Assembly: GCA_005787665.1 (NCBI GenBank)
Contig: SYAB01000261.1
Location: 1-21,068 of the forward strand
Source of the DNA: Actinomycetota bacterium
Lineage (GTDB): Bacteria; Actinomycetota; Actinomycetes; Mycobacteriales; Mycobacteriaceae
Direction: 5' to 3'
DNA: 21,068 bases
Shown: one piece after another, positions 1 to 10,340 of the stretch
Position numbering within the stretch: position 1 is the stretch's first letter
Layout: every line of letters starts with the position of its first letter
Translations under genes and position numbers: made by a program
The notes under the pieces: model-generated
Database searches by the model: none
Told to the model about the DNA's origin: nothing
What the model saw: only the letters and a program-made list of their open reading frames with translations

Positions 1-1
1 G

Positions 2-82
2 ACCCTGCTGCGACCGATGACCGCACGGGCCGCGATCCGGCAGGCCACCGATTTCCCACTGACCGACTACAGCTTCACCTGA
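2..82 (+). CDS. C-terminal end of an unidentified protein (partial)
   Basis: An open frame enters from the left edge in frame 2 and ends at a TGA at 80-82, giving 26 residues that end in LTDYSFT. The next gene starts 13 bp after this stop on the same strand with a good ribosome binding site, which is consistent with this being the end of an upstream gene in the same transcription unit. I do not recognise the fragment, and it is too short to assign a function. Other frames in this stretch are less plausible because they lack the close fit to the following gene. Confidence 0.45.
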   Translation, partial: TLLRPMTARAAIRQATDFPLTDYSFT

Positions 83-95
83 GAAGAGGACACCC

Positions 96-350
96 ATGTC
101 ACGCATCCCCGTCGCGGGCGCCGCACTGGCCGCCACCGGCCTCGCCCATTTCGCCAAACCGCAACTCTTCGAGGCGATCACCGCACCGGCGTTCCCGAAC
201 AACACCCGTCGGCATATCTACACCAACGGAACCATCGAGACCGCCCTCGGAGTCGGACTGGTCGCACCGCAGACCCGCAAGTTCGCCCTCGCCGGGGTGG
301 TCGGTTACCTGGGATACCTGATCGTCAGCGCGGTGCGCAGCCGCCGATGA
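96..350 (+). CDS. Small DoxX-like membrane protein
   Basis: This 84-residue protein has a hydrophobic N-terminus (about residues 4-20) and a hydrophobic C-terminal half (about 50-78). The pattern of an HF-KP-LFEAI segment, then a Y-NG--E-ALG-GL segment, then a basic TR pair before the last helix resembles mycobacterial DoxX-family membrane proteins. Those are normally longer, with about four helices, so this looks like a half-length version. The ATG is preceded by AGAGGA about 6 nt upstream, a good ribosome binding site. The stop codon at 348-350 lies one base before the GTG of the permease gene, so the two are probably translated together. The function is unknown and the DoxX link is an inference from pattern only. 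Confidence 0.7.
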   Translation: MSRIPVAGAALAATGLAHFAKPQLFEAITAPAFPNNTRRHIYTNGTIETALGVGLVAPQTRKFALAGVVGYLGYLIVSAVRSRR

Positions 351-351
351 G

Positions 352-1566
352 GTGAGCCTGCGGCGGCGCCTCGGCACCGCGGACGCCGTGCTGATCGGAC
401 TCGGCTCGATGATCGGCGCCGGGGTGTTCGTGGTCTTCGCCCCCGCCGCCGCCGCGGCGGGTTCCGGACTGCTGACCGCCCTGGCGATCGCCGCCGCGGT
501 GGCCTACTGCAACGCCGCCTCCTCGGCACGCCTGGCCGCGCTGTACCCGGTGTCCGGCGGCACCTACGTCTACGGCCGCGAACGCCTCGGCGCGTTCTGG
601 GGCTACCTCGCGGGCTGGAGTTTCGTCGTCGGCAAGATGGCATCCTGCGCGGCGATGGCGCTGACCGTCGGCCTGTACGCCTGGCCGGAGCATGCCCACG
701 CCGTCGCCATCGCGGCGGTGGTGGGGTTGACCGCGGTGAACTACCGCGGACTCCAGAAGTCCGCACAGCTGACCCGGATCATCGTCGCCGTCGTGCTCGC
801 GGTGCTCACCGGCGTGGTGGCGACGGTGGCGCTGAGCGGCCGTGCCGACCCCGATCGGGTCACGTTGTTCGGCGGCAGCGCCGGCGGCATGCTCCAGGCG
901 GCCGGGCTGTTGTTCTTCGCCTTCGCCGGATATGCGCGCATCGCCACTCTCGGCGAGGAGGTGCGCGACCCGGCACACACCATTCCCCGCGCGATCAGAC
1001 TTTCCCTCGGTATCACCCTGGCCGTCTACGCGATGCTGGCGATCGCCCTGATGGCGATCCTGGGCCCCGAACTGCCTACCGCGACAGCGCCTCTCGCCGA
1101 CGCGGTCCGGGCCGCCGGGTACCCGTCGTTCGAGCCGATCGTCCGCATCGGCGCCGCGGTCGCGGCGCTGGGTTCGTTGCTGTCGCTGATCCTCGGGGTC
1201 TCGCGCACCGGGCTGGCCATGGCCCGCGACGGGCACTTGCCGGCCGTGCTGGCGGCGGTGCACCCGCGCTACCAGGTGCCGCATCATGCCGAGGTCGCGG
1301 TCGGCCTGGTGGTCGCGACGGTGGCCGCCGTCGCCGACGTCCGCGCGGCGATCGGCTTCTCCTCCTTCGCGGTGCTGGTGTACTACGCGGTCGCCAACGC
1401 CTCGGCCTGGACCCTCGACGAGTCCCTCCGCGGCCGGGCCGTTCCGGCCGTCGGGCTGGCCGGGTGTCTGATCCTGGCGGCGTTTCTGCCGACGGGGTCG
1501 GTGCTGGCCGGCGCCGCGGTAGTGGCCGTCGGCGCGGGCAGCTACGTTCTCGGCCGGTCGCGCTAG
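352..1566 (+). CDS. APC-superfamily amino acid permease
   Basis: The 404-residue product is almost entirely hydrophobic, with about twelve predicted membrane segments. The first helix carries GLGSMIGAGVF (about residues 16-26), the substrate- and sodium-site motif typical of the amino acid/polyamine/organocation family. A second family-like feature is the GEEVRDPAHTIPRAI stretch after helix 6, which fits the E-----P-R--P-AI signature of these carriers. It probably imports or exchanges an amino acid or related amine at the cytoplasmic membrane; the substrate cannot be told. The GTG start lies one base after the stop of the DoxX-like gene, indicating translational coupling. The gene ends 6 bp before the stop of convergent lpqL. 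Confidence 0.85.
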   Translation: MSLRRRLGTADAVLIGLGSMIGAGVFVVFAPAAAAAGSGLLTALAIAAAVAYCNAASSARLAALYPVSGGTYVYGRERLGAFWGYLAGWSFVVGKMASCAAMALTVGLYAWPEHAHAVAIAAVVGLTAVNYRGLQKSAQLTRIIVAVVLAVLTGVVATVALSGRADPDRVTLFGGSAGGMLQAAGLLFFAFAGYARIATLGEEVRDPAHTIPRAIRLSLGITLAVYAMLAIALMAILGPELPTATAPLADAVRAAGYPSFEPIVRIGAAVAALGSLLSLILGVSRTGLAMARDGHLPAVLAAVHPRYQVPHHAEVAVGLVVATVAAVADVRAAIGFSSFAVLVYYAVANASAWTLDESLRGRAVPAVGLAGCLILAAFLPTGSVLAGAAVVAVGAGSYVLGRSR

Positions 1567-1580
1567 GGGCTCTCAGCCCC
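1566..1580. terminator. Short hairpin between convergent permease and lpqL genes
   Basis: GGGGCT at 1566-1571 and AGCCCC at 1575-1580 form a perfect 6-bp GC-rich stem with a 3-nt loop. It spans the stop codons of both convergent genes (TAG at 1564-1566 and the lpqL stop at 1573-1575). It has no U-tract, as is usual for mycobacterial terminator-like hairpins. Its role in ending transcription is inferred from position only. Confidence 0.4.
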
Positions 1581-3069
1581 CGGAAAGCTCGTGGCGGGTG
1601 CGGTCCTCCCGGGCCGGCATGCCGTTGCGCCCGCCGAGGTCCTGGGCGTAGAAGCCCACCGCGTACGCCACTCCGCCGCCGTTGATGTCCAGGGCCACCC
1701 GGTCGACCCGATCGAGGGTGTCGGTGTCCTTGTGGTAATTCGGGTCGAACGGTTCGTTGGCGGTCCCACCCCACAGATCGGCCTGCGCGGGACTCTTGTC
1801 CTCCTCGGCACCGGAGAACAGGCCGCCGGCGGGGATGCCGGCCATGGTGAACCCGTCGTAGTCCGACCGGCCGTCGAAGGAGGTGTCCTCGGCGGTCTTG
1901 CCGGCCGACTCCAGATAGTCCACGAACGTCCGCTCGATACCCGCCGAACCCTCCGGTACCCGGGGCGGACTCTCGCCGCGGCCCACGGCGGTCGACTGGT
2001 TGCCGTCATAGGTGAAGTAGCCCGGATTGGGCGAGCCGATCATGTCGAAGTTCAGGTAGAGGGCGATGTCCTTGAGACCCTCGACGTCGAGCGACTCGAT
2101 GTACTTGCGCGAGCCGACGATGCCGATCTCCTCGGCCCCCCAGAATGCGAATCGCACCGCATGGTTGACCGGCGGCGCGTGGCCGAGCCTGATCGCGGTC
2201 TCGAGGACGGCGGCGACGCCGGATCCGTTGTCGTTGATCCCCGGCCCTTCGCGCACGCTGTCGAGATGCCCGCCGACCATCACCACGTTGCGGGCCGATC
2301 CGGTCGAGGTCTGGGCCAGGACGTTGCGCGCCGAGATGGTGGAGGTCTTCGCGTCGAGTTTCAAGGTGACCGGACCCGGGGCGGCCCGCAGTCTGGCTCC
2401 GTCGGCCTTGCTGACACTGACGACGGGAATCGTGACCTCGGCGTCCTCGCCCAGGGTGCCGCCCATCTTCTCCTCGTCGACGTTGTTGGCGACGACCATC
2501 GCCACCGCGCCGAGTTTGGCCGCGATGGACTGTTTCTGCTGGAACGGGCAGCTTCCGCGGTCGACCAGCACCACCGCCCCCTCGAGGGCCACGCCGGCAT
2601 AGTCATCCGGAGCGCAGCCGGGGGTGTCGTCGGCCGGGGCGGGGACAAGTGGACCGCTCAGACCGGGGGTGCCGGCGCTGAAGTTGAGCGGGTTCGCCGC
2701 GACCGCGGCGCCGGAAACGGTGAGAATCGCGTCGCCGGCCTCGAAGACGCGCGTCTGGAACTCCGGGGTCTGCACATCGAAACCGTTGTCGCGCAGAACA
2801 TCGGCGACGTAGTCGACGCTGGCGTCGTATCCGGGAGTGCCGACCGCGCGGGTGCCGTCGTGGGCGTCGGCGATCTGTTGCAATGCGGCGAGATGCCCCA
2901 TCATCGCGTCCACCGTCAGCCGGCCGCGCAGGTCCGAGGCGAACTCCCGGGCGGCCTTGTTCTCCATCACCGGCGCGGCGGTCTCGGCCGGCCTGCTGCA
3001 GGCGGGGCCCGCCGCCAACACCACCACGACCGGAACAACGACCCACGCCCGCCGCGATATGCCCTTCAC
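1573..3069 (-). CDS. lpqL: LpqL, lipoprotein M28-family aminopeptidase
   Basis: The product is a 498-residue exported lipoprotein peptidase. A basic N-terminus, a hydrophobic segment (residues 9-20) and Cys24 make a lipoprotein signal, although the residues before the Cys (G-P-A) are not ideal. A PA (protease-associated) domain lies at about 115-235. It is followed by the M28 di-zinc domain with the metal-binding series GGHLDS, INDNGSG, WGAEEIG, NFDMIG and the late His in NYHKDTDT. Such enzymes release N-terminal amino acids from peptides on the outer face of the membrane. Sequence and length agree closely with M. tuberculosis LpqL (Rv0418). The GTG start was chosen because it begins the signal peptide and has a TAACCT hexamer 7 nt upstream; an upstream in-frame ATG would overlap thiE. 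In M. tuberculosis lpqL follows thiOSG, which are missing here. Confidence 0.93.
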   Translation of the reverse strand: MKGISRRAWVVVPVVVVLAAGPACSRPAETAAPVMENKAAREFASDLRGRLTVDAMMGHLAALQQIADAHDGTRAVGTPGYDASVDYVADVLRDNGFDVQTPEFQTRVFEAGDAILTVSGAAVAANPLNFSAGTPGLSGPLVPAPADDTPGCAPDDYAGVALEGAVVLVDRGSCPFQQKQSIAAKLGAVAMVVANNVDEEKMGGTLGEDAEVTIPVVSVSKADGARLRAAPGPVTLKLDAKTSTISARNVLAQTSTGSARNVVMVGGHLDSVREGPGINDNGSGVAAVLETAIRLGHAPPVNHAVRFAFWGAEEIGIVGSRKYIESLDVEGLKDIALYLNFDMIGSPNPGYFTYDGNQSTAVGRGESPPRVPEGSAGIERTFVDYLESAGKTAEDTSFDGRSDYDGFTMAGIPAGGLFSGAEEDKSPAQADLWGGTANEPFDPNYHKDTDTLDRVDRVALDINGGGVAYAVGFYAQDLGGRNGMPAREDRTRHELSGG

Positions 3070-3076
3070 CGAGCCC

Positions 3077-3082
3077 AGGTTA
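3077..3082 (-). promoter_or_regulatory. -10 element of lpqL, leaderless-type
   Basis: On the minus strand TAACCT is followed by 7 nt and then the GTG of lpqL at 3069. This fits the TANNNT -10 motif and the spacing of mycobacterial leaderless transcripts. No clear -35 was seen. Confidence 0.5.
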
Positions 3083-3173
3083 GACGCTCGGCTCCGGTGG
3101 GGACCTCGGCGCCCGATCGCCGCCCGCTCGCGCCCGCCGGCCGCCCCGATTCCGGATCCCGACGGCCAACGGC

Positions 3174-3179
3174 TAGGTT
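3174..3179 (+). promoter_or_regulatory. -10 element of thiE, leaderless-type
   Basis: TAGGTT is followed by 6 nt and then the GTG start of thiE at 3186, matching the leaderless arrangement. No THI-box (TPP) riboswitch was recognised in the 116-bp lpqL-thiE gap, and a leaderless start would leave no room for one. Confidence 0.55.
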
Positions 3180-3185
3180 CGCGGT

Positions 3186-3854
3186 GTGCAGGACCCCCGA
3201 TCACGACTTCAGGATGCCCGGCTCTACCTGTGCACCGACGCCCGTCGTGAACGGGGAGACCTGGCCGAGTTCGCCGATGCCGTGCTGGCCGGCGGGGTGG
3301 ACATCATCCAGCTCCGGGACAAAGGCTCGGCGGGCGAGCACCGGTTCGGTCCGCTGGCGGCCCGCGGGGAACTCGCCGCCCTGCAGATCCTGACCGATGC
3401 CGCCAGGCGCCACGGCGCGCTGGTCGCGGTCAACGACCGCGCCGATATCGCCCTGGCCGCCGGCTCCGACGTTCTGCACCTCGGTCAGGACGACCTGCCG
3501 TTGGACATCGCCCGCGGGATCCTCGGCCCGGCGACCCTCATCGGGCGGTCCGCCCACGAGACCGGCGAGGCGGCCCGGGCTCTGATGGAGGACGTGGACT
3601 ACTTCTGCGTCGGGCCGTGCTGGCCCACCCCCATCAAGCCGGGCCGACCGGCACCGGGGCTCGACCTGGTTCGGGCGGTTGCCTCGATGGGACCGGACAA
3701 GCCGTGGTTCGCCGTCGGAGGCGTCGACGAAGGCCGGCTCGGAGCGGTGCTCGACGCCGGGGCCCACCGGGTCGTCGTGGTCCGGGCGATCACCGAGGCG
3801 GCCGATCCCGGCGCGGCGGCCGCGCGGATCAGCGCCGCCCTGCGCCCCGGCTGA
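3186..3854 (+). CDS. thiE: ThiE, thiamine-phosphate synthase
   Basis: The 222-residue enzyme joins HMP-pyrophosphate and thiazole phosphate to make thiamine monophosphate in the cytoplasm. The TIM-barrel signature is present: [21 protein letters not shown] (HMP-PP binding), [35 protein letters not shown] and WFAVGGV. It aligns along its length with M. tuberculosis ThiE (Rv0414c). One oddity is the T-x-T-K phosphate-binding motif, which reads TPIK here, so the second Thr is replaced by Ile. The GTG start at 3186 is supported by the -10 hexamer 6 nt upstream. The 3' end overlaps convergent mutT3 by 26 bp. thiO, thiS and thiG, which normally lie next to it in mycobacteria, are not in this window. 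Confidence 0.93.
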   Translation: MQDPRSRLQDARLYLCTDARRERGDLAEFADAVLAGGVDIIQLRDKGSAGEHRFGPLAARGELAALQILTDAARRHGALVAVNDRADIALAAGSDVLHLGQDDLPLDIARGILGPATLIGRSAHETGEAARALMEDVDYFCVGPCWPTPIKPGRPAPGLDLVRAVASMGPDKPWFAVGGVDEGRLGAVLDAGAHRVVVVRAITEAADPGAAAARISAALRPG

Positions 3855-4410
3855 TCGCGGCCGTGCACCAGGCGAACCCGATCTCGGTGACCTCCAGGGT
3901 GTGCGGCAGGTCCAGACCGCAGGAGTGCGGCGGCACCGCCTCGCTGATCCGCAGCCGGTCCCAACTCGCCGCGAAGCCCGGGTGCAGCGGCAGCCCGGCG
4001 ACCTCGTCCTCGGCAACCCAGCGCAACTCGGAACTCTCCGGGTTGAGCACGGTGTCGAGCAGTCCGGGCGCGTCGGCGACCACGGTGGTGTAGCGCCAGT
4101 AGACGCCGCCGGGCCCGACGATCTCGGCGGTCTTCACCCGGGCCCGCACCCGAAGGTGCACCCGGTGCAGGCCGGCCTCCTCCTCGGCCTCGCGCAGTGC
4201 GGCGTCCTCGGGTTCCTCGTGGCTGTCGAGGGCGCCGCCCGGCAATCCCCAGGTTCCGCCCTGATGACTCCAGGGAGCGCGGTGCTGGAGAAGCACCGCC
4301 GGACTGCCGTCGGCCCGCGGCGCCCGGACCAACAACCCGGCCGCACCGAACCGGCCCCAGTGATGAGTTCCGGCGTCGGACACCACCCAACCGTCGCCGT
4401 CACCTCGCAC
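3829..4410 (-). CDS. mutT3: MutT3-type Nudix hydrolase
   Basis: The protein has 193 residues from the chosen GTG. A perfect Nudix box spans residues 59-81: Gly59, Glu65, then Arg73-Glu74 and the metal-binding Glu cluster 76-78, ending Gly80-Leu81. The opening (GDGDGWV), the [12 protein letters not shown] stretch and the [11 protein letters not shown] segment match M. tuberculosis MutT3 (Rv0413). That family hydrolyses oxidised or other nucleoside triphosphates, here probably 8-oxo-dGTP-type substrates. An in-frame ATG at 4464 would add 18 residues. The GTG at 4410 is preferred because it starts close to the conserved region and has TATCCT 6 nt upstream. The gene is convergent with thiE, with a 26-bp overlap, and divergent from glnX. 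Confidence 0.88.
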   Translation of the reverse strand: MRGDGDGWVVSDAGTHHWGRFGAAGLLVRAPRADGSPAVLLQHRAPWSHQGGTWGLPGGALDSHEEPEDAALREAEEEAGLHRVHLRVRARVKTAEIVGPGGVYWRYTTVVADAPGLLDTVLNPESSELRWVAEDEVAGLPLHPGFAASWDRLRISEAVPPHSCGLDLPHTLEVTEIGFAWCTAAISRGAGRR

Positions 4411-4416
4411 GACACC

Positions 4417-4422
4417 AGGATA
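4417..4422 (-). promoter_or_regulatory. -10 element of mutT3, leaderless-type
   Basis: On the minus strand TATCCT is followed by 6 nt and then the GTG at 4410. The spacing matches that of thiE and of the metallo-beta-lactamase-fold gene in this window. Confidence 0.5.
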
Positions 4423-4481
4423 GGTGCGCCACGCGGACGTCGTACGGTGACGATGCCGCGCCATTCCGGGACGACTGCTCT

Positions 4482-4487
4482 TAGACT
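4482..4487 (+). promoter_or_regulatory. Possible -10 element of the glnX-glnH-pknG operon
   Basis: TAGACT fits TANNNT and would place the transcript start near 4494, giving a leader of about 43 nt before the glnX GTG. The leader would include a GGGAGCGAGG ribosome-binding region. An overlapping alternative is the TATAG stretch at about 4493-4498. No good -35 was seen, so this is tentative. Confidence 0.35.
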
Positions 4488-4536
4488 TTGCTTATAGCGC
4501 GATGAGAGCAGGCTGAAGGGAGCGAGGTCCGCCGAG

Positions 4537-5852
4537 GTGACCGTGGAGCTGGCGCATCCGTCGACTGAGCCGTTGGCACAACGGACGCCGACCGAGCCCG
4601 CTCACCCACGGTGGTGGTTCGTCAACACCACTCCCGGACGCATCCTGGCCATCGGCGTCATCCTGGCCGCACTCGGCATCCTGAGCGCGTTTGCGATCTC
4701 GACCACGATCAACGAACGCCAGAACCAGCTGAGCACGGTCCTCGACCACACCGAGCCGCTGGCCTTCGCCGCCGGACAGCTCTACACCACCCTGTCGATC
4801 GCCGACGCCGCCGCCGCCACCGCCTTCATCGCGGGGGCCGAACCGCAAGCGGTGCGGCAACGTTACGAGCAGGCCATCACCGAGGCCGCGGTTGCGGTCA
4901 CCCGATCCTCCAGCGGCTTGACCGACCCGCCGGTGGTGGAACTGCTCGGCCGGATCAATGCGCACCTCGCTGTCTACACGGGGCTGATCGAGACCGCCCG
5001 GACCAATAATCGGATGGGCAATCCGGTCGGTTCGTCCTACCTCTCCGAGGCGTCCGCCCTGATGCAGGACAAGATCCTGCCCGACGCACAGCGCCTCTAC
5101 GAGGCGACATCGGCCCGCGTGGACACCGAGACCACCGCGTCGGCGACAATTCCCGCGCCGGTCATCATCGTGGTGACCGCGACGCTGGCCTTCGGCGTCT
5201 TCGCTCATCGCTGGCTGGCACGGCGGACCAACCGGCGGGTGAACATCGGGCTGGTGGTCGGCGGACTCGCCATCGCGGTGATGATCGTCTGGGTCGGCAC
5301 CGCCCTGGTCATCTCCACCGCGGGCAGCCGGGCCGCCAAGAACACCGCGGCGGACTCGCTGCGCACGGTGACCAACCTGGCCATCACCGCCCAGCAGGCC
5401 CGCGCCGACGAGACGCTGTCCCTGATCCGGCGCGGCGACGAGGATGTCCGCAAGCGCTCCTACTACCAGCGCGTCGAGACGATGAAGCAGCAGTTGAGCA
5501 CCTACCTGGCACGCAAGGGCAGCGTCGACACCAGCGGGCTGGCGCAGGCCGACCAACTCCTGGAGAAGTGGCGGCAGGCCGACGAGAGAATCAACGCCTA
5601 CATCACGGTCGGCAACTACCAGGCCGCCACCCAGGTGGCGCTGGGCACCGGCGAGGATGATTCCACTCCGGCCTTCGACAAGCTCAATGACGCACTGTCG
5701 CAGGGGATTCAGGACAGCCGTAAGCAATTGCGGTACGACATCATCTCGGCCCGACGGGTGCTGTCCGGCACGACCGTCGGAGGGGCGGTGCTGTCGGTGG
5801 GAGCCGCCCTGGCGGTGGCCCTGGGCCTGTGGCCGCGGATGAGTGAGTACCG

Positions 5853-5856
<4 letters not shown>
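4537..5856 (+). CDS. glnX: GlnX, membrane partner of GlnH/PknG amino-acid sensing
   Basis: The 439-residue membrane protein has four predicted helices (about 35-56, 207-226, 236-259 and 412-431). They enclose two large, mostly helical extracytoplasmic domains (about 57-206 and 260-411), a layout like sensor modules of chemoreceptors. It has no kinase or methyl-accepting domain of its own. Its place directly before glnH and pknG matches M. tuberculosis Rv0412c, named GlnX. Published work proposes that GlnX passes the signal from ligand-bound GlnH across the membrane to PknG. The GTG start follows a purine-rich ribosome site. The stop overlaps the glnH start by 4 nt (GTGA), so the genes are translationally coupled. 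Confidence 0.9.
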
Positions 5857-9097
<3,241 letters not shown>

Positions 9098-9109
9098 CCG
9101 TCACCACGA

Positions 9110-9175
9110 CCCGCGAGCAGACACGAAATACCTCCAGTTGCGGCGTGTCGTGGGTACTTTGTGTCTGCTCGCGGG
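9110..9175. terminator. Long palindrome between convergent pknG and ackA
   Basis: The 15-nt arm at 9110-9124 (CCCGCGAGCAGACAC) is perfectly complementary to 9161-9175, and imperfect pairing continues inward for about 8 more bases. It fills most of the 100-bp gap between the pknG stop (9097) and the ackA stop (9198). A bidirectional transcription-stop role is likely from position, but there is no U-tract. It also contains two head-to-head copies of a repeat half found elsewhere in the window. Confidence 0.6.
9141..9174 (-). repeat. 34-nt CGCGAGC repeat element, copy A
   Basis: Read on the minus strand, this element has CCGCGAGC, 9 nt, GTAC, 3 nt, CGAC, then ACGCCG, for a total of 34 nt. It has the same layout and length as elements at 19787-19820 and 20830-20863. 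A second copy of its first half lies face to face on the plus strand at 9111-9132. Confidence 0.55.
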
Positions 9176-9197
9176 AGGGTGGGGACGCGAGGGTGGG

Positions 9198-10340
9198 TCA
9201 GGGCAGGACTGTCATGCAGGCCCGGGCGATGGCCAGTTCCTCGTCGGTGGGGATCACCAGCACCGTGGTGGGCGAAGCCTCGGCCGAGATCCGGCGGGCG
9301 CCGAGGACCGGAGCGGCGTTGAGGTCCTCGTCGAGTCCGACGCCGAGGCGGCCCAGTCCGGTCAGGGCGTCGCGGCGCACGGCGGCGTCGTTCTCCCCGA
9401 CCCCGGCGGTGAAGGAGATGACGTCGACGCGACCGAGTAGCGCCAGGTAAGCCCCGATGTACTTGCGCAGGCGGTGGATGTACACCTCGTAGCCGAGCCG
9501 GGCGTCGGCGTCGCCGTCCGCGATGCGCCGGTGCACCACCCGGAAGTCGATCTCCCCCGTCAGACCCAGCATCCCGGAGTGCCGGTTCAGCATCGTCTCG
9601 ATGTCCCCGACGTCCATACCCGCGGTGCGCCACAGGTAGCCGATGATGCCGGGGTCGATGTCACCGGAGCGGGTTCCCATCACCAGCCCCTCCAGCGGGG
9701 TCAGACCCCTGGTGGTATCGACCGGCCGGCCGGCCGCGATCGCCGACGCCGAGGCGCCGTTCCCCAGGTGCAGGACGATCTGGTTCAACGATTCGATGGG
9801 TGCGCCGAGGAATTCGGCTGCGGCACTGCTGACGAACTGATGCGATGTGCCGTGGAACCCGTAGCGGCGAATGCGCCACTTTGCCGCGACGTCGCGGTCG
9901 ATCGCATAGGTGGCCGCGGCGGCCGGCAGGTCGTGGAAGAACGCGGTGTCGAACACCGCGACATGCGGAAGATCCGGCAGCACCCTGCGGGCCACGTCGA
10001 TGCCCAGCACTGCCGGCGGATTGTGCAACGGCGCCAGCGGGGCCAGGTCGCGCAACTCCTCGATCAGGTGGTCGTCGACGATCGTAGGCCGATAGAGGTT
10101 CGGCCCGCCGTGCACCACCCGATGCCCGACGGCCACCAGGCCGAGATCGGCGAGGGCCTTTCCTTCGGCGGCGATCACGTCGAAGGCCGAACGCAGTGCC
10201 GCCTCGTGGTCGGCGACACCGCCGACCTCGCCGATCCGCTCGACGATGCCCTCCACCAAAGCCACGCCGGTATCGGGTTGCACAAGTGAGTATTTGAGCG
10301 AGGAGGATCCGGAGTTGAGGACGAGCACGGTGTCCGCCAT
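9198..10340 (-). CDS. ackA: AckA, acetate kinase
   Basis: The 380-residue enzyme interconverts acetate plus ATP and acetyl phosphate plus ADP. Family motifs are all present: [13 protein letters not shown] (Asn9), GHRVVHGG (Arg74), [10 protein letters not shown] (catalytic Asp131), YGFHGTSH (His163), [21 protein letters not shown] and FTAGVGEND (Glu316). The C-terminal TDEELAIAR carries the metal-binding Glu (about 367-368). The ATG at 10340 overlaps the pta stop by one base (TGATG) and has AGGGG 5 nt upstream, so expression is coupled to pta. The order fgd1-pta-ackA equals that of M. tuberculosis Rv0407-Rv0409. Confidence 0.97.
   Translation of the reverse strand: MADTVLVLNSGSSSLKYSLVQPDTGVALVEGIVERIGEVGGVADHEAALRSAFDVIAAEGKALADLGLVAVGHRVVHGGPNLYRPTIVDDHLIEELRDLAPLAPLHNPPAVLGIDVARRVLPDLPHVAVFDTAFFHDLPAAAATYAIDRDVAAKWRIRRYGFHGTSHQFVSSAAAEFLGAPIESLNQIVLHLGNGASASAIAAGRPVDTTRGLTPLEGLVMGTRSGDIDPGIIGYLWRTAGMDVGDIETMLNRHSGMLGLTGEIDFRVVHRRIADGDADARLGYEVYIHRLRKYIGAYLALLGRVDVISFTAGVGENDAAVRRDALTGLGRLGVGLDEDLNAAPVLGARRISAEASPTTVLVIPTDEELAIARACMTVLP

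Noticed and set aside
325..1287. Long minus-strand open frame opposite the permease gene
   Set aside because: His/Arg/Gln-rich translation with no hydrophobic or domain pattern; the plus-strand frame has the APC signature.
3070..3185. TPP riboswitch upstream of thiE
   Set aside because: The gap has no recognisable THI-box elements and the likely -10 places the transcript start at the start codon itself.
1591..3393. 600-codon open frame on the plus strand opposite lpqL
   Set aside because: It lies antisense to lpqL, whose domains and metal ligands are clear. The frame's composition (Arg/Gly/Val-rich, no recognisable domain) is typical of open antisense frames in high-GC DNA.
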